A stretch of DNA of 64,000 nt. Origin: Chrysaora quinquecirrha (lineage: Eukaryota > Cnidaria > Scyphozoa > Semaeostomeae > Pelagiidae). The notes beneath the pieces are model-generated. The model had not been told where the DNA came from and made no database searches. It saw nothing but the letters and a program-made list of their open reading frames with translations. Shown piece by piece: positions 1-11,119 of this stretch (position 1 is its first letter; every line of letters starts with the position of its first letter). The position numbers and the translations under genes were made by a program. Location: positions 3,728,353 through 3,792,352 of the forward strand of contig JACTAT010000048.1 of NCBI GenBank assembly GCA_014526335.1, given 5' to 3'.

Positions 1-181
1 GAATAGCATGGCAATGAAAGATATTTTTCATCCCATATATAAAGAGGTCCAAGACAATAAAGAGAAAACAAAAAAACTGTTTTATTTTGTCCAACACGAT
101 TTTATTTTGTAAATGTCCTTTTGAGGACATTTACAACGAAAAGAATAAGTCAGAACTCTTAAAGTCAGAACTTCTAACACT

Positions 182-640
182 TACTCTGCCAGTGTTTTCC
201 TTTATAACTCTGAGCTATGGGTCATAACAGATACAGTTGAAAAACAGATAGATTCCTTTCAGAGAAGGATATTAAAGAAAGTAATTAATGTATTATGCCC
301 AAAAGTGATTTCGAACAAAATATTATATGAAAAAACAGGAACAATGAAACGGAGTGCAATCATTAGAAAGAGAAGATTAAATTGGCTTGGTCATTTCATG
401 ATAATGGATAAAAAAACGCCAGTTAGGCTGGTATTCTATGAATAATTACAACCATTACAAAAAAAGACAGGCAGACTATGCTCAACGTTGATAAAAAAAA
501 TAAAAAGGGACCGTTTGGCAGATATCGAGCTAGATTTAAATAAGACACCAGACGAAAAAATTGCAACACATTGAGGACAGAAGTGTGTGGAGAAATTTTG
601 TGAGGGACATAATAAATACCTATAGATAAAATATGTATAG
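182..640 (+). pseudogene. Non-LTR retrotransposon reverse transcriptase, C-terminal fragment
   Basis: The forward frame reads a block with 'SELWV', then a segment containing 'QRRILKK', then 'RRLNWLGHF', ending in a stop near 444. These blocks are typical of the region after the RT domain in LINE polymerases, where an 'RRLRWLGH'-type motif is common. After one frameshift the similarity continues to about 630 with 'EDRSVWRNFV', matching the usual 'DR..WR.FV' tail. The catalytic RT domain is absent, so this is a 5'-truncated, frameshifted remnant. The LINE clade cannot be told from this piece. No host gene is visible around it. Confidence 0.6.
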
Positions 641-689
641 ATATATATATATATATAAACACAAAAGCATTGTGCCATAATATACAGAG

Positions 690-1738
690 TCTTTTCTATG
701 GAACTGGGTCATGCCATGTATGCAAATGCAGATTTATTCCAAAAAAGTAGATATGTAGATATGTTTCATGCTGGCACACCAATGCCATGTCACATTTGAG
801 AATTATAATCTGCACCATAGCATTTGGCATGGGCGTTGATTGGAAAGGAATAAACAGAAGCATCCACTTTGGCCCATCAAAATCAATTGATGCTCACTTA
901 CAAGAAACAGGCCATTTTGGCAGAGATGGAGGAGAATCCATAGCATACATCCTTTTTAATGCCATGATTACTTCCAACTGTGAAACAAAAATTAAACAAC
1001 TTCTTCTAAATGATGGATGTCGGAGAAAAGAAATTGGTAAGAATTTTGTGGCTTTTTTGCCAACAAGTTTCGGAAAACCATGCCCTTGTTGAGACAATTG
1101 TGCCAAAAATTGCAGTGGGAAGAATACCATTGAAGATTCCTTGTTCTCAAGAAAACCAGAAATTCCAGACTATCCTGTGTCTTCAATGCAATCGGTTTCT
1201 AGAGACCAACATGCCATATTGAAAAGCAAGCTGTTAGCACTGAAAGACAAGATTCAAAAATTTTTGTCAGAAAAAAAGCCAGTAGGTACAGTTTCAATTA
1301 AATGTGAATTTGACGAGTCTCAAGTTAACCAAATTTTAGCTGCTTCAAACAAAATATCTTCATTAGAGGATATAATGCATTTTGTTGAAATCTGGCATAA
1401 ATGCCATGCCATTGCAGTACTTAATTTATTAAAAGAAACGTTTCGAGATTTTGAAATTGAGGAAAACATTTCTGAATTTGAAGAAGATGAATTTGAAGAA
1501 ATTGAGGAAGTTCATGAAGACTAGAACGAGTTGAGAGACAGCTGTTCATTTATTCCCATAGAATCGAACATGATGTTTGATGGGAAAGTGAATATGCAAG
1601 TGGATGTTCTAAAATTGAAGATGCCAGTGACTTTTTTGCGCCAATAACAGATAAAATAAGCTTTGGGAACATAACTAATTCAGATATAGATATGCAAGAT
1701 GTTAGTAATGTTTCAACACGCATTCCCTAAATGTTTTG
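690..1738 (+). pseudogene. RecQ-like helicase, C-terminal fragment (copy 1)
   Basis: The reading contains 'MFHAGTP', then 'TIAFGMGVDWKGINR' (helicase motif V of SF2 RecQ-type enzymes) and 'QETGHFGRDG' (motif VI; families usually have QE.GRaGRdG, so the first R is H here). A 'CRR' follows, as in the RecQ zinc-binding subdomain, then a divergent helical tail and a strongly acidic end rich in E and D up to 1524. Motifs I to IV are missing and there are frameshifts around 770 and 1090, so this is a remnant. RecQ helicases unwind DNA 3' to 5'. The fragment converges on a DUF6589-like gene on the other strand. A second RecQ fragment of the same subfamily lies at about 5.0-6.1 kb. Confidence 0.72.
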
Positions 1739-1744
1739 TTTCAC

Positions 1745-3839
1745 ATTATCTGCAACATTTGTTCAGTTTGACTTTTCCTTTGTTCACCATTATCCATTTG
1801 AACATGGCATGCATGTCAAAATCAGTAAGTAGACTGTCCTTAATATTGACAAAATGGTGATACTTTCTTCCATGGTGGTGATAAAAGGCCTTATTTTTAC
1901 CAGTTCAGCCACAATCTTTCTCAGGTAAGCTTTCTCCACCATTTGGCGATGTTCTACAGACCGAGTCTTGAAGTTTATCATCAAATCAAAATTATCCATG
2001 GCATTTTTGTTGGCCTCAAGTGCCTTACAATAGCAATCAAGGGCCACGGAACTGGAAGCATTGGGCCCAAGATTTTGCATCATAGCTTTCATTAAACGAT
2101 TATAATGCTCTAGAGCAAAATCCAATGGAATATTTCCTCCAGGTCCATTTTTTGTTTTGGAAAACCGATCCCGAACCAGCTGATGTGCTGCTTTGGGTGA
2201 AAGGAGTGCATTTGCCATCATGAAAAAAGCCATCATGAAAAGAGCCATCATTTGTCATCATGAAAAAGAGCCTCAAGAGCATATTTGGCACTACTACTTC
2301 CATCATTCCGTAAGTAAGGTAAAAAACTTCCAACACCTTGCAACCCAATCACCATCGCCTTCTGATATGGCATCATAATAGTTTTGAATGAGTAGCCCAA
2401 GTATTAAGACAGCATGCTGATAATTAAACATATCAACATTGGTTACCTCTTCTGGTTGTTTTTCTATCCCCATTTCAGATTGATTATAAAGACCATGGGT
2501 GGCCTCATGATCTTTCCGCACTTTGCCATCAGATTTGTAGGATCTTTTGTGGCCAGGAAAACGACACGGGAATCTACCATTTTTTGTGACGATGCTATTT
2601 TGTTTTCTTCTGTTTCCCTTTTCTTCAGCAGATTATCCACCTTCGATTCTCTCAGGATGAATTCATCCACAACTTTAACAGCAAGAGTTTTAATAAAATT
2701 TCTTTTCTTCCCACTGTTTTCATTCCCAGCTATTGCATTGTCTGCAGGCAATCCATCTATTGTCTCTGTACTAGCCCATCAAATGTGTCCTGTAATGATG
2801 TAATTAAGATAAATATTCAATGTTACACTTACTGTATCTGTTCTCTGTTTCATTTTCTCAGAGAGCGCATGCTTTATGTGCCAAATGACTGACTTCTTTA
2901 AAAAGTCAAGGCATGGAGTTTCTTCAGATATGTACCGTGACACAAGTCGAATGTAATCACTTCGCAATAACTGTTGCATTACTCTTTCGTGTAGTTGCCA
3001 TTTTTTCAGGTACAGAAAACATAGGATTGAAGACAGCGGGTGATACGGATGGTTGTTGTTGAGAGTTAATAACAGGAGCTAAATATGGTTGTGCCTGAGA
3101 GGTTTCAGGAAAACTCAAAACTTTTGGAAACTTTTTCTTTTGGTCTTCTTTAGAACCATCCAAGGCAACAAATGACTCCCTTATCCTTTTTGCCCTATTT
3201 TGGGTATCTTCAGCCTTAGGCACAGATGCTGCAGCTTCTGTGTTCTTGTCATTTTTTACCTCGATCCATACCCGTCTGGTGTGATGGGTTCTCAATTAAA
3301 CTTTTAAGTCTGTTACATTCTCCTTGCAATTTTTTCTTGATAACAGTATCATACACTTTGCCAAACTGGTCTAGCTTTCTGTAAAAATGTGTACTTGATG
3401 GTGCAAGACGAAGTGCTTGAAGCCTTCTCAACTTTCCCTGCAACGCAAAACATTGTAAATACAGTTGCACGCCTGATGAGAAAATAAGTTAGAAAGACCC
3501 AAGTGTGTCAATAATAATAACAATAATAATAATAATATTTATAATAATGTAAATAATGATAAGCACTATCAACAGCAGTTAACAGTTAACCAATCAACAT
3601 GGATAAGGCTGAAACTATTGTAAAAACTTACTGAAAAACCAGAATGCTGAAGAATGATTGTCATCATTATCTGAAAGGCATTTATCTGTTGTGATCGATT
3701 TCGCAAAAGTACTCATGCTGCCACACCGGTTCATCCAGTTCTTGTAATTCATTTTCTTCTCATGACATACCGATGCTGACATTAGAAATGCCTTCAAAAC
3801 AGGAGCTCTCTCATCCAGTTCCTTGCATCCTTCCTGCAC
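1745..3839 (-). pseudogene. DUF6589-like protein, multi-exon remnant (copy 1)
   Basis: Read on the minus strand, pieces match in order the architecture of a large invertebrate protein family I recognise as DUF6589-like: an N-terminal helical exon with 'ELDERAPVLKAFL' (3839-3640), an exon starting after an acceptor at 3438 ('GKLRRLQALRLAPSS'), a middle segment with 'SDYIRLVSRYI', a C2H2-like motif around 2520-2580 (C, then HE...H), the hallmark 'NYQHAVLILGLLIQN..DA....GDGDWVARCWKFF', and a C-terminal part with 'QLVRDRF', 'NIPLDFALEHYNRLMK' and 'FKWIM'. Frameshifts near 2520, 2330, 2970 and 3295 and a stop before 'WASTETIDG' break it. Function is unknown; the family is often found in repetitive contexts. 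A short duplicated 'CATCATGAAAA' run near 2215-2270 disrupts the C-terminal exon. Confidence 0.65.
3508..3562. repeat. (AAT)n-type microsatellite in a DUF6589 intron
   Basis: Imperfect AAT/ATA repeats lie between the first and second recognisable minus-strand exons of DUF6589 copy 1. The corresponding intron of copy 2 holds a RecQ fragment instead. Confidence 0.7.
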
Positions 3840-4368
3840 TGTCTTCTGTTATTTTTCGACCTTGTCACACCAATATTAAACACTTCGGTAAAGTGCTGTA
3901 TCAAATAAAACAATTCAGAAAGAATGTAGGCCAAAGCAAAGAGTCAGAGGTAAGGCGGTCAGTCCCCGAGAAGTTGCCACGTCCCGCAGAAGTTCGAATT
4001 AAACGTTGCTCAAAATCACCACATTAGTCTGGGTCAGCAACCAAAAATATTTTGCGTGCAGTAAACATTGCAGCGGAGTCATTTTGTCACGAGCCTGCCT
4101 TTCTTCAAAAGCAAGACCCTTCTAGAACGCAAGGGACCAATAGTTTTGGACAAATAAGCACTACTTAGGAAAATTATGCATCAGAAGTAATAAAACTGCC
4201 TTTTCACAATATTGAAGACCACAACTTTCATTACTCTACACCAGGAGACCAAAGAAAGACAGAAACTAGTACAGATGTTGAGGTACCTATATAATTTATA
4301 ATTAAAATAAGACTTCATTTTGGCAAATAATCTATTGTTACTCTACTGAAGCTTTTAATTTCATCTAG

Positions 4369-7300
4369 GTTCTAATTCACTATCCAAGTGGTTTGAGAAA
4401 CATCAAGGTAAAGAAAAGAGGCATTGACAAGACAATAATATCTCTGTGCAATGGATTATTTAATGCCGCAATTCAACAAATTGCTGAAAATGAAGATGAG
4501 ACATCCAAACTTGTATCTCGGGAAAAACCTAGCATTCTGTCCAAAACGTCCCCAGAGGATTTGCCTGGACTCAACCATGCAACAGTTGATGAGGAAAAAA
4601 GAACATGTGCCCCAATGATCCACCTTGTGCTAAAGAATATAGCAGCATTAAGAAAGCGCAAATTAGATATTATGGCAGAAAGATGTAAAGACAAGTCAAT
4701 CACCAACATTGTAATGGCTTCTAGTGTCCTGTTACGAGCCAGAGCACCAAACCTGACAGCCCTTTCTTACAAAATTTGCTATGTTCTTCATCACAGTGGG
4801 GCCAAGAAAAGGGTAAGTTTATATGTTATTTAATAAAGTCTAAAGTGAATACTATTTTTTTTATTCAGGCAGGTAACATCAGATTTATGTGCAAAAGCCT
4901 TTGCAGAACTACTTACGGTAAGTAAATTTGATTGTTGCTGTTTTTGTTTAAAATAAAGTTTTTAAAATGGTATTATCAAAATTTAGAAATTAAATTTACA
5001 TTTCATCATCAGAGAATGTCAATGGTAGAAAATCAGCAGAAATATCATCATTTTCTTGAGGTTCCAACTCAGAATCACTCAATTCATTATGAGAAAATAA
5101 AGTTCTTTAGGTTTGAAAGAGACAATTTTTCTTCTAATTGCAGACTTTGCTCCATTGATCTCAGTTTCTGCCACATCTGCAAACAGCTCATCAAGAACCA
5201 GTAGAATTTCACCAGCAATTCTGTCTGTAAAAACTGAAGTTGTATTAAAAAGAAACTCAAAACCATCAATGATATCCAATTTTCCAACTAGATCCTGAAT
5301 TATTTTTTCTGACAAACCATTTAAGAATTGCTTATTGGTCAATGAAACGATATCTTGATTTTCAATCTCTATCTTTGATTTAACCTCGTAGACAACATCT
5401 TTGAATAGATTCCTTTGCTCCTCAGAAACAGTGCGAATTGCTTTGAATGAAGAAGGATCTACCACTTTTTTGGAACAGGTATGTGTTTGTCACACTGTTC
5501 AGCTCCATTACAAAGACAAATTCTGTGGCAGAATGAGCGGTAATCATGCTTCATTTCAGGTACTTTTACTTCGGATGACATTAAACTACTGTGTTATGCT
5601 ACTCTTAGGCAACTTTTTGTCTTTACAAATTCTTTTGTCTCCTTTGTTGCTCTTCCTATTTGTTGTCCACTGAAGACCAGAGTTGCTGATAAGGCTTTTT
5701 TATCTCTTCCAGCACGCCCAATTCCTTGAATAAAGTCTTCCAACCTATTAGGGCACCCATAAAAGATCACTGCTCTCAAAACTGGTATATCAACTCCCAT
5801 CCCATATGATGTGCTAACTGCTACAATCCTGCATGATCCATCACCAGAGAGATCAGAAAGTATTCTCTCTTTGTGCTTTGGAAGAGTTTTCTGATGAAAC
5901 ATTCCAACTAGCAAGGATTCAACTTGTTGCACTTCCTTTTCTCTGTCATAAACATCATCACCAAGATCATCCTTTAAGTAAACAAATACCCAAGCCACAT
6001 TCTCAACTGTTTGACAATATATTATGGTCTTTTCAAAAATACTATTGTAATTCCTTACACCTTTAATTAGCCAGTTCAGCACTGATGGGTCAAGTTTCGA
6101 GACCTTATGTTTAACCTCTTTGGACTTATCCTTATCATGCTTAATTTTATACCTATTATATATACCTATAAATGTATACCTATTTTTTCAGGCATATCAA
6201 AGACTTGCATTATATGGTGTCACAGTCACTTAGCCAAGTATAATTTCAAAGATGAATGAGATAGGAGTGAGTCATGGTGAAAAAATCATTGCAAACAAGA
6301 AGAAAATCTACAACTTGAGGATGAAATGCATTTTGGGTTAAAAAAGAGTGATTCACATACAATACCACAGCATATGAATCGAGCTACAAACACATTATCA
6401 CCACCCTCAGCAAGCAGCACATTCATTATTTTTGTCGATGAAGTTGATGTGCAGCAAGTGCATTGTGATTTGGCAAAGAAAAAGAAATCAATAAAGAATA
6501 TTCCATCACAACAAGGCAAGGATGATTCTTTAGAGGCAAGAATAAACAGAATAGTAGCTAACGAATGCAGTAAAATGCTGTCATCTGTTCAAAGTCAAGA
6601 AAGTCTCCTTTTATATGAGAATATGAATATGGAACAACAACATATTCAAGCAGAAATTGTCAATAACAAGTATTCCATGATTGGTGACAATTTAGATTTT
6701 TTGTCCCAGTGAAATGTCTAGTGAAAATTAAAACAAATCATTCCATTGGTTTAATTTGTTTTGAGTTATGACCAGAGTTACAGGTAGGCAGCTAGAGAAA
6801 GAGAGACCTATCAAAGAGGTTGAAGATATTGAAGTGTCAGATTTCATACCATCACGAGATCTGCAACTGGAACTGCTTGAGGATCTAGTACAAATAGTTG
6901 CACGGATCATTGTAAACAATATACAAGCATTTGAAAATCAATAGCAATGCACATTCCTCACAAATATAATAAAGAAATTGATTCACAATCTACAGAGGTA
7001 AGTTGTTCATTGCATGACTGCTCATCATTGTCATGCCATTCAAGACCCTTTCTTTCTAATCAACTTTATAAAAAATTTATTACGTTTGTTTTGTATTGTC
7101 CTATAAAAACTTAATGTTATTCTGTTTTTTGCACCAAGGTTCCTCTGGGACTTCTAATGAAGGACAAGTCAAAAAGCTCTGATATGATTGAAATCATGCA
7201 GATAATTCAAGAAAAGTATGTCCCTACCATGCAAATTGGAAATAAAGAAAAAGATGTAATGCAAGCCACTTTTTTGGAGGGGACAACCTCACAGAAGAGC

Positions 7301-9050
7301 GTGCAAGAAACTTGCAGGGTGACACAGCCTTTGATCATCTGCAGGGCTTATAAGCAAAAATGAGGACTGGCATGCAATTCGACACATGTACCAAGTAAGC
7401 CTGAATTTATCATTGACTTGGAGACAATGCAAAAAAGTGTAGCTCATCCAACATATCTAAATTTGCTTTGGATCTTGATATTCTTCCTAATTCATACTGT
7501 TTATGCAAAATAAAATTTGATACAGTAAAATACGCAACAGTGCAATAACATTCCAAGGGAGAATAAGCTTTCATAGCTTAAGCCCCAACAATTGGAAAGG
7601 TCACATTAAAAATGACAAAATCAAATACAATCTTTTTTTGTTTTTAATTATTGCTTGGTTAATTATACCACAACTGTTTTATTACACCTCATCAAATCAG
7701 GGGGTGCAGAAAGGTGCAAGGTCCTCTTGAAACCCAGCCAATCAGAGTACAGCCAAAAGAAGCTAAAACAGTGTATTTGAAATTTTGCCTATCAATAGAT
7801 ATTTTACTTTACAAACATAGCAAAACAGCTTTCGAAATTCCCAGTCTAAATTGATTGCACTTCCCAGAAAGTTATTGAATTTTTGCCCTGGTTTGTGCTA
7901 TAAAAGCTAGTATTTTCTTTTCAGATTTTGTATGAAATATTCTACAATGAAGACTCAGTCAAGGATGTTGGGTCGATGGTCTATAACATGAATTTGGTTA
8001 GAAATTCAAATGGACGTGCAAATGTTTTAGGAAAATTCAATAACGCGTGCAGGGACTTTGTCTCATTTGAAACTGATGCCTTAGCTGTGACAATGGCAAT
8101 GCAATGTTTTTGTATGTCTGATCTGAAAGGCATGTGAGGTGGATACAATTCCTCCTAATATCATAAAAGCTGATAAAACAACAAAACAAATGTGGTTGCT
8201 TGATTGTGTACATCAAATGATCAAGAAGTCTGTCCTGATGTCACTTTTGAAGGAAAACACAGTAGATGAACAAAGAGGTGCCCCTGATAAGGAAGATAAA
8301 TATATATGCAGGTTTGACGGTTGTGACAGAGCCTTCAGATATAAAATAATATGTATAGATCATGAGAAAAAAGGCCATCCTAGCACAGTCAGTATGGAAA
8401 ACTTGGGCCAGAAAGTTACAACCTAAAATGATGACATTTTCAACTATGTGACAGCAAGGTTAAACCTTGGCTTGTTGCTAAGAAATGCAGATGATGCTGT
8501 CAAAGATGGAGAACGAATTATTCGCTGTTGGAGATTCTTGCTCATCTTTAACATAGCTTATGGGCATCATAAATATGCTCTAGCAGCCTTCCATCTTGTT
8601 AGCAGAGTGACTGCACTGTTTACACCAGCCCAGGCAGAGCAACTTGTCTGGAATTGCACAGTTAACAGGAGAGGTAGAAGAGGCCAAAATAGCTCATGCA
8701 ATCTCCGGTTAGAACAGCTCAATGCCTTGACTAAGGAACTCATGCACAATCTTAGTGCTAACATCAATGAAATAAATGCTAGACGTAATCTCTATACATA
8801 GGTTATTGGAGGAAACTGTCATGTCCATAGATGCTGATTTAAGTTGTGGTCGCCCAAGTGGTCATCACAAAGTGAAAGAAAAGACTAAAGATTTTGAGCA
8901 TCTTGTCAGTCATTTGTCAGCAAAAAACAATTTTGGATACGTGCATGGAAGATAATATGAAGAATTTTAAGATTTCAATCAAAACCTATTAGAAAAGTTG
9001 GACTTGTCTGTTCTCATCACCTGGATCAAAGATTTGCTGAGGAAACTCAA
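4369..9050 (+). pseudogene. DUF6589-like gene with exon-intron structure (copy 2)
   Basis: Exons can be placed with good splice sites and phase. One runs 4369-4812 (acceptor TCTAG, donor GTAAGT), the next 4873-4917 (donor GTAAGT), and the next starts 6192 after TTTTTTCAG, all phase 0. Further exons are about 6769-6945, 7139-7394 (with the family signature 'GGDNLTEERAR' and 'EDWHAIRHMYQ', donor GTAAGC), and from 7925 onward. The last contains a C2H2-like motif ('CRFDGCDRAF' then HEKKGH), 'NLGLLLRNADDAVKDGERI', 'RCWRFLL', 'KYALAAFHL', and a tail with 'LLRKLKK' to about 9050. Inactivating changes are a stop at the start of the 6192 exon, a +1 shift in a T run near 7272, a shift near 8137, and stops at 8424 and 8799. 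It aligns with copy 1 exon for exon. Role unknown; likely transposon-linked by its multicopy state. Confidence 0.68.
4996..6145 (-). pseudogene. RecQ-like helicase, C-terminal fragment (copy 2), antisense in an intron
   Basis: On the minus strand the reading starts with 'DPSVLNWLIKGV', then 'KTIIYCQTVENVAWV' (motif IV region), 'AVSTSYGMGVDIPVLRAV' (motif V) and 'FIQGIGRAGRD' (motif VI, intact). It then runs through a cysteine-containing segment ('CHRICLCNGAEQC') and a helical tail 'SEEQRNLFKDVVYEVKSKI' like copy 1, ending in an acidic tail with a stop at 4996-4998. The N-terminal ATPase half (motifs I-III) is missing, and there are breaks near 5594, 5465 and 5079. It fills nearly the whole intron (4918-6191) of the plus-strand DUF6589-like gene. 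In DUF6589 copy 1 that intron is short and the RecQ piece lies elsewhere, so the helicase moves independently of the DUF6589 gene. Confidence 0.75.
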
Positions 9051-9239
9051 GAAGAAACCCTTATCCTTCCCATGACACAACTTTAATTAGTAATATAATT
9101 ATTTTATTGTGCTAGTTTCACGTGAGTGATGTTGAACAATGTTTCATTTTTTAAACCTTTCTGTGTGATATAATTAAAATCTGGAGTTTGCCGTCTTAAT
9201 CTTATGTATACTGAAGATATGTGTAATTTCTATGTGAAA

Positions 9240-9960
9240 TATGTGAGATTTCTAGGAGTGTTGTTAGATGAGCATTTCACTTGGAAATTCCACATTACTG
9301 AACTCCACAAAATAATTAACCAGGACATCCGGTATATTATTTAAAATAAGACACTATATTCCCCCGCAACCTTTGATCAGCCTTTATAACTCTTTCTTTT
9401 CCTCGTTTCTTTGTTATGGTATGACTGTCTAGGGTTTAACATATGATACATATCTGAAGCCACTTTACCTCCTCCAAAAGGAAATCCTAAGATGTATCAG
9501 CTTTTCCAATTTCTCTACTCCATCTTCACCAATTTTTCATTCCTTAAAAATTCTTAAGTTGGAAGACATAATACATCCAAATATTCTAACTTTTGCGTAA
9601 ACAGCTTCAAATAAAGTATCTCATGCCTTCTTTCACACTTATGTTACTCCAAACTCATCTGTTCATAGGATTGAAACTCGTCAGGTAACCAGGGGTGACC
9701 CTTTTAGATCATTCAAAAACACTACTCTCTATGGTCTTAAAACAATTAAGTATTTTGGCTCAAAACTTTGGAACACTCTTCCACTTTTCATTCATGTTTC
9801 TAGCTCTACTACAACATTTCTATCCAATCTCAAAACTTTCTTTATAGAATTTTATCCACATTGAAACTTTTTGTCCAAGATTTATGGAAAACCCCAAATA
9901 CTATTTGATACGCACCTGGTTGGTTGTTGTAGTTTTTTTAATAAAATTCTTTAAGTTTTA
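9240..9960 (+). pseudogene. LINE reverse transcriptase 3' fragment
   Basis: The first frame reads 'VRFLGVLLDEHFTWKFHI', the standard segment just after the RT catalytic core of CR1/Rex/RTE-like LINEs. It is followed, after several shifts, by 'LYNSFF'-like, 'LQK.ILRC', 'FGSKLWNTLP' and 'FLSNLKTFFI' blocks, the usual thumb and C-terminal region. Many stops and frameshifts show strong decay. The segment to about 9960 after the last recognisable codon is presumably 3' UTR. Family assignment below 'LINE' is not possible from what is visible. Confidence 0.6.
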
Positions 9961-10129
9961 TTTGTTTCTAATGGGGGACTCTCTCGAGATTATTTTATCT
10001 ATTTAGAGAGTTCCTTCTTATTAAATGAGTCCTAAATACAGTCTGGTAAATGCTTTTGTTATTCTTTGTGTCTTGTCATCAATGTTAAATGTAGTTCCTT
10101 CTTTTGACAATCAATGACGAGATCTTCAT

Positions 10130-10620
10130 GCTGGAGTTGTCGAACTATTTCAACCTTGCAAATATACAAATTTTCCAAATAACGTTTTAATGTAGATTTT
10201 ACTGTATGGTGACAAAGACCATCCCACTGAGGTTAATGGAAATATACTACTGTTAACTCTATGATTCATCAATAACACAGATCGGTTTGATTAGGAATGT
10301 TAAACTCAGCTATAAAAGCCACTCAAACACCATGTCCCCCTTTTTAGTTCCTTTTCTTATTGTATGTAGTTTAAAACATTTTTATGTAAGGCCGTGAGGT
10401 AGTCATAGTATTTTGCTCCTCACGGTATCGTCCTTGTAGTATTGTAATGTAGTTTGTAGGTAGTGTAATCTGTAATTTTGTTTTGTAAATTTTTAATGCC
10501 ATATAAAAAATGTAGTTTGAGTTCCATAATGTTTTTATGTAATTATTGGTAGTGTAATGTAATGATAGATTGTACTAAGTATTAATTGATAAATCAATTA
10601 AAACTGAAATTGAAAACTGA
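10130..10620 (+). mobile_element. 5'-truncated LINE tail, sibling of the 13-17 kb LINE
   Basis: A stretch including 'ACTGTATGGTGACAAAGACC' is close to the end of the coding region of the LINE at 16.84 kb. The downstream text ('ACCATGTCCC', then 'GAGGTAGTCAT', 'TTTTGCTCCTC', 'GTAATGTAG') parallels that element's 3' UTR. Only the last few hundred bases are present, as expected from 5'-truncated target-primed integration. It holds the hairpin at 10392-10425. Confidence 0.65.
10392..10425 (+). promoter_or_regulatory. LINE 3'-UTR hairpin (covarying partner of 17055-17088)
   Basis: Perfect 8-bp stem CCGTGAGG/CCTCACGG with an 18-nt loop starting TAGTCAT. The sibling element has CCAGGAGG/CCTCCTGG in the same place. 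Two base pairs differ in a compensated way. Confidence 0.7.
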
Positions 10621-10739
10621 GCTTGCTACTGTAAATGAATCAATTATTGGTTTTGTGTGGAATTAGACTGGTTGTGTGGATCTAGTCACAGAAGAGTTTG
10701 GTATTCAACTAGTTTTAATGCTGCAGGCCTTGCAGTAAA

Positions 10740-11040
10740 CTATGTGATGGAGAATGCAATATTACTTTCTGATGAATGAATTGACCAGTTCAGTTGCCTC
10801 TGTAAATTCCCTAGCCTTTACTGTTGCAGTATATAAGCATGCTATAAACATCAGAGACTGTATGGTTCGCCAGCCATTCAGTAAAAATATGAAGAAATGC
10901 GTGATGCAGTCATCCAAATTTTTAAGGCAGAATGTCAGCCTGTTGTAGTCTGTGGTGATGGCTGCATGGATTCACCGGGTTTTAGGGCAACAAAGGGCAT
11001 ATACAATTTATAGCAAGTGAGAATGAGTGTGGTGATAAAC
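10740..11040 (+). pseudogene. DDE transposase fragment with GDG-x-MDSPG motif
   Basis: One frame reads 'VVCGDGCMDSPGFRATKG' followed by 'IYNL' and a stop. A 'GDGrmDSPG..Aky.tYtl' block is a recurrent motif in a metazoan family of transposase-like proteins (I associate it with Kolobok-like or related DDE enzymes, without certainty). Upstream codons to about 10754 form a plausible continuation in a shifted frame. It is a short degraded remnant and ends abruptly against the Gypsy sequence that starts near 11120. Confidence 0.4.
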
Positions 11041-11119
11041 AAGATGTTGGTACAACATGTCTATTCTAAAACCTCTCATCTCCCCATATAGCACATCTAA
11101 TTAACTTGTAGCACATCTA

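Noticed and set aside
423..678. Short minus-strand frames with IYIYIY runs
   Set aside because: Produced by the (TA)n tract at about 640-656.
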